Source: Beverwykella pulmonaria
Lineage: Eukaryota > Ascomycota > Dothideomycetes > Pleosporales > Melanommataceae
Assembly: GCA_001599595.1 (NCBI GenBank)
Contig: BCHH01000003.1
Span: forward strand, 937,403-1,001,402
Length of the DNA stretch: 64,000 nucleotides
Direction: 5' to 3'
The notes under the pieces are model-generated. The model searched no databases. It saw only the letters and a program-made list of their open reading frames with translations, and was not told the origin of the DNA. The translations under genes and the position numbers were made by a program. This document shows positions 10,823-21,912 of the stretch, in pieces (within the stretch, counting starts at the first letter, position 1; every line of letters starts with the position of its first letter).

Positions 10823-11532
10823 GCAGCTCTTTCATCCCTCTGTCGCATAAGCTGTGTAAGATCAAGAGGGGGCTATATACATTGTTATTAGAGACTCTGA
10901 GGAAAGGAGATTACTATAAAGTGCTATTTTCAAGTGGATTCTACTCTTGGTATACACCCGACTAAGTTAGTCGTTTTTGGGCCATTACATCAGCAAAATC
11001 TTACTCGGCTCAACCTTGGCTCAACTTTGCTCAGTACCCTCCTTACGGGTGGTTCAGCAGGTATCCTGTCGAGAAGATCTTAGCTTAGGCCATTATTCTT
11101 TGGCAAGTAACCACTTATGGATTGGCTTTGCCGCCTCAACAATACATCAGTGAGTCGTCCGCAGATAGCCAACAGCCTTACCCCTTTTGGATCGTATTCG
11201 CCTCAGTAGTGGGGGCCCACGCTATACTCTTTTTGGCACGTATTCGTCAATGTCTTCCAGACGCCTAATATACAACTCTCACGAGTAGTCATGTAATGAC
11301 CTGTGAAAGCCGGCTAGATCATTTTGATGTTGATTTATAATTCAATTCTATGTTGGACTGCCTCCGGAATGTCCGAGGTGTTCCAGCTTGATCCGGGTTG
11401 TGTCGAGGTATAAGAGGCAGTCGAGGGATGCCCTCTGTCTCTACACAACTGTCCATCCAGATCATCGCCTCACAGGCCTATTGGAAGCCCCACCCTCCCC
11501 ACAATATATTATCCCCGTCAACCGAAATCAAA
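10823..11532. other. Intergenic 10823-11532
   Basis: Holds the promoter of the NmrA-like gene. Around 11000-11040 there is a run of short CTCGGCTCAACCTTGGCTCA-type repeats. No gene is seen. Confidence 0.35.
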
Positions 11533-12565
11533 ATGTCCGCCCGTATCGTAGCAATTGCTGGAGTGAACGGTAAACTGGCTACACTCATTGTGAAGCACCT
11601 TCTTGAAAATTATCCAGAGATCAAGATTCATGGAATTGCACGCTCTCCCGAGAAAGTGGATGCCGCCGTCCGAGACTCTCCGAACGTTGAGATATTCGAA
11701 GCATCAGCTTCCAACACGAGTGCACTCCGCCAAGGGTTGAAGGGGGCTGAGGCAGCTATTTGCTGCTACCTTGGGAATAATGAGCTCATGACAGAGGGCC
11801 AGAAGACCCTTATCGATGCCTGCATTGACGAGAAGGTGGCTAGGTACATAGCTTCCGACTGGAGCTTTGATTACCGCGGCTTGGAACTCGGCGACCACCC
11901 AACGAAGGATCCCATGATACATATCAATGCCTACCTTGAGGAAAAAGAAAAGAGTGGTAAGATCAAGGCGGTTCATGTGCTGAACGGCTCATTCATGGAA
12001 GTGGTAATGGGCCCGTTCAATCCTTTCTTCCAGCTGAAGGCGCAAGTGTACCAGTATTGGGGAACTGGTGATGAGCCGATGGAGATGACCACGTATTCGG
12101 ATGCAGCTGTGTTCACTGCTGAAATCGCCGCGGATCCTAGCGCCGTTGGGTTCTTGAATAGTGAGCTCCATTTTCAATTTTCTTCTGATCACCGCTAACA
12201 GCCATTCGAGTCCTTGGGGATAGGAAATCTGCGAAACAAGTTGCTGAAGCGTATGAGAGAGTCTATGAAGAGAAGCTCGAGCTAGAATGCCTCGGGTCTA
12301 TGGACGACTTGAAGAGCAAGATGACTGCAACTTTCCAACAGGTCCCAGAAGAGCCATACAAATGGATAGCCATGTATTACCTGTGAGATTTTCCCCCGTG
12401 TTCTTTTCAGTGCCTCAAGTTAATTTCCTTATCAGATTTCATATGTGCAGTGGAAATTTGTGGTTGAAACCACTGCACACTTCTCGATACCCGAGTGTCA
12501 AGCCCAGGGATGTGGAGGCCTATTTCAAATCGCGCTCTAAGGAGTCATTAAGCAGCCTTCACTGA
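11533..12565 (+). CDS. NmrA-like / isoflavone-reductase-like NAD(P)-binding protein
   Basis: Exons 11533-12160, 12202-12382 and 12436-12565 give 312 residues. The first intron is only 41 bp (GTGAGC...GCTAACAG), the second 53 bp. The start MSARIVAIAGVNGKLATLIV carries the Rossmann dinucleotide motif GxxGxxA-like turn (AGVNGKLA) of atypical short-chain dehydrogenases. AICCYLGNNELMTEGQKTLI and RYIASDWSFDYR follow, as in fungal NmrA/isoflavone reductase homologues. The C-terminus ends LHTSRYPSVKPRDVEAYF, so the small third exon belongs to the protein. It is a soluble oxidoreductase or redox sensor; the substrate is unknown. It converges with a Zn2Cys6 regulator 107 bp away. Confidence 0.82.
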
Positions 12566-12672
12566 TGCCGAGAGATAATCCTGTGAACAGAGTCGATAAT
12601 AGTACTTGGGCTTTTAGGTACTTGATCTGTATAGCTATTAGGAACCCAAAATTTTATATATGCCTAAAAATG

Positions 12673-13999
12673 TTAAACGGATTCAAGGCTGGCCAAGGGA
12701 AACTTGAGTAGTTCTTGGATCTCGGTACTGGGGTTTTCCCGTAAGAAATTGAGCAGCTTCATCCCGTCAAGTTGGGCCGAGTCAACCATCCACCATTGAC
12801 CGATCCGAGCTCCCATCACGTACCAATAGCAGAGCAAAAGTAATGCCTTTGGATCTTTCCTCTCAAGCAACGATATGAACCGAGAGTTAAATCCCCTGAC
12901 GAAGAAAAAATATGTCGTGATCACGTCGTCTCCAACCTCGCTCAGCATCAGGTGACGCAAGGAGCTGAGCGCCACGTCGTGCACGCCTTCGAGCGTGGTG
13001 GCTCTCTTGTTAACGTTGCAGAACCTTTCCAGCCTCTCCACAGTGGCAAGCTTTTCGGAATACTCGGCTACTGACTTCAGACAACTGGGCCGATCCTTTT
13101 CGCACTGGCCGATTATCACGCTTTGGCCGAGCTTAGTTTGCAAAGCAGGCACGCTTTTGAGAATTGAAAAGCCAGTCATTACCTGGAGTCCGGTGATATT
13201 TGGAACGGGCTCCTTATCTGCACTTGGACCGCGCCGCTGTGGCGAGGAGGTGAGGTTCTTGTAAGCTATCATCGCGAGCAGTACAGAACATGCCAAGAGA
13301 GCGTCGACATCCGCCGCTCCTGGGTTGTGAAGGGCAGTGGAATACGACTGCAGTGCGCAGCTGTAGTATATGGCGGCGGCGAGCTCGTACTTCTTTGTCT
13401 TCCGTCTAACGGTCGCGAGGTGGTAAGCTGAGAAGGAAAGCATAGCAAACCGAAGATAAGGGGCTTCAACTGCGAGCCTCGGGCCATGCTGTTGTAAAAT
13501 CATCTGGCACGACGGCCCACCAATCCAGAGGTGGTGTGTTGTGTGCATGAAGTGGTCGAGAAGCTCCATGGGATTTATCGTCTCGGGGATCTTCTTCCAG
13601 ATTTCCGAGATTCCGGCGTAATAGCTATTTAGAAAATCTGCTGGGAGTTGGCTTGGAACTCCAGGGGCCTGAAGCCAGCCTCTGTGTAATGGGGACTTTG
13701 GCGTAATTGACGAGGATGCGAAGCTGCAGGCGCGGTCGCTGTGGATGCATTGCCCACATGTAGGCTTACGCTCATCGCACTAAATCGCCATTAGTGGGCT
13801 GGGTGTGAAGGGCATATCCTGTCCTCGTTACTTTTAGATGGCGAATCTTGCATGTGCCGCAGCCCTTGCGCGACTTGGTGTGCACCCGGCGTGCCTTGTA
13901 CTGTCGGCTTTCGTCACTTGGCAAGTGGCCGCCTGCCATGTCGTCGATGGCCGGCCCAGGGTTCTCAAATACAATAGTTGCATAGAGAGTGTCGGGCAT
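12673..13999 (-). CDS. Zn2Cys6 (Gal4-type) transcription factor
   Basis: Exons 13832-13999 and 12673-13779 give 424 residues. The 52-bp intron splits the zinc cluster in phase 0. Joined, the cluster reads C-x2-C-x6-C, then C-x2-C-x6-C after a six-residue loop (CGTCKIRHLKC then CGQCIHSDRAC), the exact binuclear cluster spacing. It is preceded by basic KARRVHTKSRKG. The rest is the helical fungal-specific regulatory region (MELLDHFMHTTHHLW onward), ending in a short tail. The start at 13999 (MPDTLY) is a choice; 13939 (MAGGHL) and 14149 are also in frame. It is a nuclear DNA-binding regulator; the neighbouring NmrA-like gene is a possible target (inference). Confidence 0.85.
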
Positions 14000-14739
14000 G
14001 TCGGAAATCTTGGATAGACAATCGCAAGAGAAATGGAGAATCGGTGTTCTTGATGTCGTTATGAGACAGACCGCCGGCACAGCTTTATTCCGGAACAAGG
14101 ACTGATTACCGCTAACCCGATTAGATGTCAAGACATCCGCGGAGTGCATGCACTCATACCTCTAAATTATATTTGATAATAGGTTAGTAAGGTGGTACCT
14201 AATTGACAGTGAATCTCTTTACAGCTCAAGATATTTAGGATATTCAGAATCCCTTAAGCTCAGTTCAATTCATTTAAATAGACGTTTAGTCTGTACAAAG
14301 TTTAATTGTAAGGACTGTGAGTGAAGGAAAGTATTGCCGGTACAGGGTTAAAGAGCCTAGCCACTAAAGACTCTGTGACCCGAAAATAGGACCAGCCAGA
14401 CTAAGACACCTCGTATCCCTACAAGCTGATTGGGGCCCAATTTCAGACCCTCTTCATGCTGCTCGGGGGGGAAATCAGGCACGATCACGCTGGCTCATGT
14501 TGGCTCACGGCGAGCTCAGGCACGAATCAGGTGAATCACGCTGGCTCGCGTCGGCTCATGGCGAGCTCAGGCTTGCTCAGCCACAGCTCAAGCTGCTTAC
14601 TCATTACTCACGTTACACCTCTGCGTAACTCACGATCAGATCCGGAAAAGGCTTTGTGTGAGAGTAGATTTCACTTAATTGTTATCCGCTATTTCCGGAA
14701 GCATTTTACGCAAATTCTCGTTCATGGAATCGCATTTCC
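14000..14739. other. Intergenic 14000-14739
   Basis: Upstream of the Zn2Cys6 gene. It contains a short tandem repeat (14484-14580) and AT-rich sequence. No gene is supported. Confidence 0.35.
14484..14580 (+). repeat. 51-bp imperfect tandem repeat, two units
   Basis: Units start at 14484 and 14535, both with ATCACGCTGGCTC and GGCGAGCTCAGGC. They differ at a few positions. Very similar GGCTCA-rich words occur at 11010-11030. Confidence 0.6.
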
Positions 14740-14806
14740 AAGATATCATATAAATTGACGCTAACTATGCTAGATGTGGCTTACCGTCGACGAAACGACT
14801 GAGGCC
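14740..14806 (+). repeat. Dispersed repeat R1, 3' fragment (third copy)
   Basis: Resembles 20195-20262, the 3' end of R1 copy 2. Both read TTCCAAGATA, then an ATATA/AA stretch, then AATGTGGC or AGATGTGGC, and CGGTCGAGGAAAC or CGTCGACGAAACG. It is diverged and short, so orientation and ends are approximate. Confidence 0.5.
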
Positions 14807-14954
14807 GCTGCAAAGCGTAGAGAGCTTAACAATAGCAGCAGGTACAGAGATATTTGCTTCAGGAGAGGCTAAGCAGACTCGAAATAACTCCAATCAGCGC
14901 TGAATTTGATTGTCAAGATGTACTTGCATGCCTTATATAGTTCCACAGCTAAAG

Positions 14955-17337
14955 TTACAAATCGTCTGTGATTTCCAAGTCCATCTCGCACTTTTCGGCG
15001 ATCACTCCGATAATCTCCTCTCTAGCCTCATTCACACCGTCCTCAATTGCGCATATTGTTCCCAGCTCATCTTCTAGTTCCGGCAGCATCCCAATATCCG
15101 CCTCAATTTCCTTACATCGATCTTCTAGTTGTTGGTGATATGAGTCCATCTCTTTCTCTGCAAGAGCCTTGATGGCTGCGGCGCTTTCGTCAGTCGCCTC
15201 TTTCAGCTTTTTCTTTGCCTCGCCTTGTTCTGCCGGCGATGCGCTCAAGGGAAGTAGTGCTGCCATTCGTAGACACGGGTTGATGTGATCTGTTGCAATC
15301 GCCTGGTATAGATCAGCAGATTGGATTACGAAGCTGAAGTGTCCTCGGAGTGTCAGAAGGGTTTCACGAATCATATTTATCTGCGATTGGTGGAATCCAA
15401 TCTCGATACTATTAGCACTCTGAGTTATCCCAGCTCGGATTGTATCCAGGAAATGTTGTGCTTGGGAGACGCCCACGATGGAGATGATGTCTGCTAGCAT
15501 CTCGAAAAATCCGGCAAGCGTCTTGACTTGGTCCTGCATCCTGGTCATGGAGTCGATGGATTTTCGAAGGATGTCCTTTGTCTGATCGATTGTGACAGTT
15601 TTGTTGTCCAAGTCGTCCATCACTTTCACGAACTCGATGACTTTAGCCTGGGCCGCAAGTTGCATCTCTGTTGATCTCGTCAAGTTTTCTTGCGCATCCT
15701 TCATTGCAGTCCTCATAATGAGAAGTTTTTCATGACGAGCTTTCAAAACTTTGGTGTACCCCGAGTCTTTGGAGCCGAGGTCAGCAATGGGTGGGTTCAT
15801 GGTACCGCCGAAACCTTGGCCTGGTTGAGCTGCTGCGAACGACCTCAGTTTGGTTGCGCCAGAGAGCAAGCCGAATAAAGCCTTTTGCCAGCGCTCCACT
15901 TTGATCTGCCATTCGGGACTCGCTCTGGTCTGCGAGTTGACTGAATTTTTGTCTTTCATAATAGCGGAAGTTATTTCCATTGCGTCTCCTAGAATACTGT
16001 TTGCGTTGACAGTGTGTTTGCTTTTAAAGCCTCCCAAGCTGTTCTTCAGAGTTTCGAGTTGTTTCGAGCATGCTGCAATTTCGGATCCATCGTTCTGAAG
16101 TATATCGACCAGACCCTCCTGGAGTAGTTCATGAAGGCGGAACAATTGTCTCTCTATCTGCTCTGCAGCTAGAAGTGCAGGGTCGATGCCAATATCGGAT
16201 GTTTGTTCTGTCGTCGGCGGGGCTGGCCCACTATTCTCAGTATATGTGATGTTCACATGTCCTCTGCCAATGATATGACCAAATGTATGGCCAGCTGTTC
16301 GTACAACTTCTGTTGCTAGCTTTGGAGTATCCTTCACTATTTTAATTGCGGCATGAAGAAGGCCCGTGGTGGCACCTTGGATATCTGCGACCGTTCCAAG
16401 TGCGAGAGCAGACCATTCTATTGAGATTTGTTAGTATTGCCATCATAAATACTAGTTGCAGCTTTCTTACCTCCTTTCTTTGCCGTCTTTTGGAACACCT
16501 CCCTTGCTTCTTCCATTTCCTTCTGAGTATCTTCAGCTCGACTCCGTAGGACATCAACAGCTTGTTGTTGTATCCCCTTCTCAGCTTTTGTCTTCCGCAT
16601 GTCGAATTCAATTAGGTCTTGCTCTTTTTTCGCGTTGGCTGTCACGAGTTAGCATCTGCTGGTCATCATGCTTCACGCAAACACTTACTCAAATCATTCG
16701 CCATGGCTTCATTTAACTCCCTTGCGCACTTGATCATTTTGTCAAAAGCAACTTCGATCTCTCGAGTCTTTTGGGCACAGCGGTGCATTTCATCCTCGAA
16801 CTTTTTCATATTGTCCATCAGTGTCAGTTTGGCTAGCTTGGGATCCTGTAAGGACATCAGAATTGATTGAACCTGTAAATGTTAGTGCCGAAGTTTGCAA
16901 TGGATGGGGAGGTATTTCGCTGACATGGCCACTTGTCCCAAACATGACATTGGTCTGCAACCTGATTGCTGACATATTCCTGCTGGCACAATGGAAGGCA
17001 TCGGATGCAAGGTCAACGATTTGGACCATTCCACTGGACAGACTTGGGTAGCTGTACATCCATCAGCTGGGTTTCCTATTCCATCTCCTTCCCTAATGAC
17101 TTGCCGGAGATGTTGAAATCCAGCTTTAGGCTCTGATAGGCGTATGCGTAGGGCATGATCTGAGAAAGCGAGTAATTTGATATTTCCTAGTAAGTTGATA
17201 GCTAACGGTGCTGACATGAGCATATCTGGCAAGCTTTGGTTCTGTCCGAGGCTCAGCCTGATATCTTGTTGGAGCTGAGTCGCCGCCGCTCTCCTCTGGA
17301 CGATTTCCTTGTTTGGATTTGGGCCTTCGCCGTTCAT
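14955..17337 (-). CDS. Long helical coiled-coil protein, larger partner of a divergent pair
   Basis: Exons 17105-17337, 16925-17051, 16689-16872, 16471-16638 and 14955-16417 give 724 residues. The first intron appears to be GC-AG (donor GCAAGT), the only choice that keeps frame; the second uses a weak donor GTCAGC. The other two are normal GTAAG introns. The protein is almost wholly helical, with long heptad-rich stretches in the middle and C-terminal parts, a weakly hydrophobic helix around FFEMLADIISIVG, and an acidic C-terminus. There is no signal peptide and no enzyme motif. I do not recognise a named family. Its head-to-head partner at 17935 has the same style, so they may act together. 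Resemblance to bipartite alpha-helical pore-forming proteins is only structural speculation. Confidence 0.6.
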
Positions 17338-17541
17338 TTTGACTTTAGTGGCTTTTTTGATGAGAAAGATGGAGCAAGAAAGTCAGAGGATGAGTTACTT
17401 CATTATCAGCACTCAATGCTCGAGGTTGAGGCGAAGCCAGTTCTTAAAATATACGGCTGTGAAATGGTTGCACCATGGTTCCTGTTGGCGTCAATACGGG
17501 ATCAGCCCACCTGCTCGGAGCCTCGTTTTGGACTTTTTGAA

Positions 17542-17748
17542 GAAAGAAGAATCTCTGATAGGCGATCCAGAAATCCGCCTGCAGGATCGAGAAAGTTGCC
17601 GCCTCAGCTGCAACGCAATTGCAGTTCTTCGCCACAACAAAAACGAAAGAAGAACTGTCTGATAGGCGATTCAGAAATCTGCCTACAGGGTCGAGAAAGT
17701 TGCTGCCTTGGCTGAAATGCAACAGCAGCTCTTCGTCGCAGCAAATAT
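17542..17748 (+). repeat. About 104-bp tandem duplication
   Basis: Units of roughly 17542-17645 and 17646-17748 share CTGATAGGCGATCCAGAAAT-like and GAGAAAGTTGC words in the same order. They have scattered substitutions. Confidence 0.7.
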
Positions 17749-17822
17749 TCAATGATTGGACGCCACCACAGCCTCGTTACAGACAATATTCAATGATGAG
17801 ACGCCACAACAGCCTCCTCACT
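17744..17822 (+). repeat. 41-bp tandem duplication
   Basis: AATATTCAATGAT starts units at 17744 and 17785. Both continue with GACGCCAC and CACAGCCTC or AACAGCCTC. Confidence 0.7.
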
Positions 17823-17934
17823 GCGCTTGAGGAGTTCCACCTGCATTTACTAGAATGCTTCTTCACATTCTGTTCCCTTGTTATCAATATATCTAGAATA
17901 TACAGACTTCCCTTCGGCCCCTCCTTCGACTCTC

Positions 17935-19215
17935 ATGGCAACGCATTCAAGTTTGTTGAGCAAAGTCCCCGACTTGTTTGAAACAAATACGAGGCTCTCC
18001 AAGGAGCTTGACGAGTTGGACACTCGACGAGCGGAGCTGGAAGGGCAGTTCAAGGCACATGTAGCCTCACTCAACGTCGTAATCTCTTACCTTCCGGCGG
18101 TGGTCAACACCCTCTTGATCGAAGACCATCCGGTAAGAACTTCGAGAGCAAAGTATGGCGTACTTCAGTGCTGACCAAAGCCCTTGATCCTCTTAGTCCC
18201 CTAGTAAGGGACTCGTAACCAACCTCAAAAGTGCCGTTCTCTCATCACTCTTTCCACAATCCGCCAGCGCGACGTTGACTACAGTTGAAAATAGGATCTC
18301 CGATATAAGAGCAATTGATGCCGTGCTGAGAAGCGCGGAACAGACAGCAAAGGGCGATGCATATAAGGCAGCCGATCTAGCATCACAATTAGCTGTCCAA
18401 AGCGCTCATTGTTCCACCATACTCGGATTGGTATCTGACGAGAGATTGAAGAAAGACACACAGCTTTCCAATGTTAATGACAAGATCAAACGAGCTACAG
18501 AAAGTATTGAAATGAACAGAGTGGTTTCGAGTCAAATGAGCGCTCAAGCTCGTCATCACCACAATGAAGCATCGGGATTCGACGACGTTAGTACATCCAA
18601 GCACGGTCATAGAAACTACTGATCATCCGAAGCTAGGGACATACACCTGGTTCATTCCAGTAGTCAATTTCATCACAGTTCCCATTGCCATAATCGGATC
18701 AAAGTACGATCCCTCTGACACAGTGTGCGTTTCCCTGTTGCTTACAAAGCTCTAGTGTGCACAGTAATAAAGCTTCAGAATGCAGAGCCATCGAGCTTGC
18801 TTCCGAATCCGAAATCCAAGAGAACGAGTCACAAAAAAGTCTCCTTGAACAAGAAATGTCGCAGCTAGACACTGCTCTCCAAGAACTTCAAGAAGCCATC
18901 AGCTGCTGCTCGTCGAGCGAGAAGCAAGCATCGCAGTTCAGAGATCAGGCAAAAGTTCTCCTTGATCAACATGGGATCATCACTGATCGCGTCAAGCAGG
19001 TGATAGGATCCTTGGATATGTTTCGGAGCGATTCCATCTCCAATCCACTTAATTGGGATAACTTACGCTATGCTGCCTTGCAATCTGTCTTGAATATGAT
19101 GAAAACTCTTCATGAAGGAGGTTTCTTGGAGGAATACAACCATGGCTTGCTCAGTAGATTGAAGGCCATCGAAATGCCAGACGTCCAGATGGTGCCGATG
19201 GAGTTGGAATGGTGA
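17935..19215 (+). CDS. Helical protein with a central hydrophobic segment, smaller partner of a divergent pair
   Basis: Exons 17935-18132, 18197-18586, 18633-18703 and 18756-19215 give 372 residues. Introns of 64, 46 and 52 bp restore the frame at each step. The N-terminal half is a long helical region (LSKELDELDTRRAELE, then several heptads). The short third exon encodes a strongly hydrophobic piece (WFIPVVNFITVPIAIIG), too apolar for a soluble coiled coil. A second long helical half follows (LLEQEMSQLDTALQELQEA). Two helical arms around a central apolar hairpin is the plan of alpha-helical pore-forming families such as ClyA/XaxAB, but no family motif proves it. No signal peptide. Its head-to-head neighbour is the 724-residue coiled-coil protein. 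Confidence 0.6.
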
Positions 19216-19749
19216 GGATGGATGGGGATGCCGCAATTCTTCAATTTGCAAGACACCGAGACGTGAGTCTGTGAAGAAAGAGCCTTTGAGACGCGTGTAC
19301 GTGAGTGCTTATGCGAACTTATGCGAAGAGACAAGTGGGAATGAGGCAGGAGAGATGTCGGAGGGCCACTCGGTGGCTTCATTATCTCATTCCTCTCAGA
19401 TTTCCCAAAAGGAATCAAAATGATGGCATGTCTTTCAGATACCGACTCTTGCTAGAATGCTTCTCGAACTCTTCGCGGTTCATTGCTGTTTCATGTTTTC
19501 CATCTCGAACTGCTAGCAGCAGCGGAGGTGTCCTTCGATGACGCTTTCTGAGAACGGGCTGCCTGGGATGTTGCCTGTTAGATGGGTCTAGAGTAGATTC
19601 AAATGCAATTACGATCAGATGTCTGTGCTGTAAGCAGAATGTGGATCAGAGTGGGTATGAAATGTTGTGTGTGTGTGTGTGTGTGTTGTGTAATTATGAC
19701 GGACTGATTAGTCAGTGGCATATCCACGTGACTGTGCTTATACATATGT
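19216..19749. other. Intergenic 19216-19749
   Basis: Contains a GT microsatellite (about 19664-19690). A 78-residue open frame at 19305 has no motif and is not called. Confidence 0.4.
19664..19690 (+). repeat. GT dinucleotide microsatellite
   Basis: An almost uninterrupted (GT)n tract of about 26 bases with flanking TTGTG words. Confidence 0.85.
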
Positions 19750-20262
19750 TGCCTGCCGTGCCACGCCTTCGTTTTTGCTGGCCGAATGTACAGCTTTGAC
19801 CTGCCTGTTGGAACTATTGTTGCAGCGCTGGGAGACAGACAACCGCGGTTCACACCTTGATGGTTTAACAGTGCAATCTTCGACGTTCTTTTTTACATTG
19901 TGCTTTCCAGCCACTGCCGCTGGCAATCTTTGGAGTAGTAGAAGTGGCTCTCGCAGCCTCTACACCGGAGGGCTGCCTTCCCTTCTTCAGAGAGGCGTTG
20001 GCAGAGAGAGCAGCTGGTAGATGGTAGACAAAAAAAAAGAAGTGCGTGTTTGTGTTTGTGGTCTTGTCCATGCAGGAAGGGCAGTCACTACGCACGGTCC
20101 AACCCCCACGGTTCGCCTGTTCGTGGTCTGTCTATCCCCGTTTCCTTTCTCAGTCTAGTAACTATATCGATTAGGTGCTTGAGATCACCTTTCCAAGATA
20201 CTATATCAACTAATGCCAGCTTTGCCAAATGTGGCCCACGGTCGAGGAAACTGCTAATGCTG
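19750..20262 (+). repeat. Dispersed repeat R1, copy 2
   Basis: Direct-orientation match to 10320-10822, extending about 75 bp further 3' into a part also found at 14740-14806. It includes an A-run (20028-20038) where copy 1 has a shorter run. Open frames are not conserved between copies. Confidence 0.7.
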
Positions 20263-20402
20263 TGAATTCGCAAGGTGTTCAATGCGTTCGTTTGCGCTCG
20301 GAACCTTCCCGATCCAAACGGAAATACTTTTAGACCCCTGTCCCTTCTCTGAACCTTCAATTCTTTCCCACAAACCAACTCCAACTCCATCTCATCACAA
20401 CC

Positions 20403-21190
20403 ATGTCGACCTTCTCGCTCGAGGTATGCTCGCGTCTCACGTCTACAGCCACTTCCACTCATTTCTCCTAGTACCTCGACACGCACATACAGAACCTGCG
20501 CTTGCAATTGGCCTTCCTCACCTCGGCACTCGATGCAACAGACCACAATGCCCCGGACTGGCTCGCCACAGACCTCATCGCCCTCAGGAATAAGTCGGGC
20601 AGGCTGCAGGATGATATGCAGAGGTTTAGAGATCAGATGGAGGAGGAGGGGCTGGGGGTGAAGAAGGTGCGATTCTTCTGGATTGGATCGCCGCGCGCGC
20701 TATCGCATCGCGAAGTTGGGAGCTAATAACGTGACAGGCGTCGAAGAAAAGACTCAGTCTAGAGGGTGCAAAACCGAAGCCTTCTCCAAACTCCGCGCAC
20801 GCTGCCAATCCGTCCACGTCCCCGACCCCCCAGCCTCCGGCCCCGAAGCGGCCCAGGCCTGCAAACGACTATGTAGTCCAGCATATCGATGTCACAGAAG
20901 AGGTCAATCGGCGGTTACAAGAGAGTCGATTGCGGCGGTTGATGGATTCGCCTAGTACATCACAGAAGCGGAAATACGATGCTCTTGCAGCACCTAGCTC
21001 TGAAAGTGGCATAGGTGAGGGAGCAAAAGAGGATGGGGTAGAACAGCTGCTGGATGGGGAAAGAACTCCGAAGAAGTTGAGGTCGAGTACGGGGTTCGAA
21101 GAGAGGATGAAGAGGAAAGAAAGTGTGGCACCGGAAGAGAACGAGACGAAAGGGTTGGAGCGGAGTAGTCATAAGAGGAGACGGATATAA
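20403..21190 (+). CDS. Small basic coiled-coil protein, probably nuclear
   Basis: Exons 20403-20423, 20472-20666 and 20738-21190 give 222 residues. The first exon encodes only seven residues (MSTFSLE). Introns are GTATGC...CTCCTAG and GTGCGA...GTGACAG. The N-terminal third is a helical region (YLDTHIQNLRLQLAFLTSAL, then LIALRNKSGRLQDDMQRFRD). A Pro/Ser/Lys-rich linker follows and the end is very basic (SSHKRRRI), with several Lys/Arg clusters suitable for nuclear import. I do not recognise the family. An A- and C-rich leader with TCACAACC precedes the ATG. Confidence 0.65.
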
Positions 21191-21912
21191 GGCCACTCGA
21201 GGGGGCTGAGGCAAGACACAGGAAGGACATATGTCTATTAAGAGATGTGGAATGTCGAATCAGCACTGTTAGGGCTTCCATGTCGCCTCTGCGAGCATCG
21301 ACTTCATTCCACGTGTACACAAGTACTACAACATACATGACTGCATGTCTCGACCTCCTCACCCACCTTTCCCCGAGAAAACAGACATCCCACTGCTCCT
21401 CTTACCTTGAAGGACTTTACCGTAGCATTCTTCTCGTCGGTTTCCTTCCCGCGGCTGTGGACCAATGGCCCTCAAATCAGAGCCCTACGGCTTATACCTA
21501 TCGCCCTGGGGATGTATGGAGACCACCATGAGGTGGTGGAAGTAAAGATTGGGGAGTCAAGGGACGTGTTGAAGTTGAGAACGGGACTCCGAAAGAGCTT
21601 GAGAAGGCTTGAGCAGTGGCCAACTCAATGCCCGCGATCGTATAATTCTGAGGATGAATACTGTAAGTATCTATGAAAATGCTTAAGAACCGAGGTTCAA
21701 ATACAGCATCACTTTGATTAGACAGACAGCATATTCATACCTCTGAAAACCACAGCACCAAAGTAATACAACAATGTCAGGTGATGAGCGTCGCAAAAAC
21801 AGCCTGACTCCGAAACACCAAAAGGCGGGGCTAATATTTCGACATTATAGGCTAATCTAGTGGAGAATCGGCCGGTTCCTCCACTTCAATAAATCTGTGT
21901 GCACTGACTCTA
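21191..21912. other. Convergent intergenic 21191-21912
   Basis: Between the 3' ends of the coiled-coil gene and the HET gene. Open frames here have no motifs. Nothing else is seen. Confidence 0.35.

Larger units (their letters stand above)
17338..17934. promoter_or_regulatory. Shared upstream region of the coiled-coil pair
   Basis: A 597-bp region between two diverging start codons. It contains two sets of tandem repeats (17542-17748 and 17744-17822) and open frames that arise from them. A promoter role for both genes is inferred from layout. Confidence 0.45.

Noticed and set aside
17236..17752. Open frames of 100-159 codons on both strands in the shared upstream region
   Set aside because: They arise from the tandem duplications and contradict the two divergent genes; no motifs.
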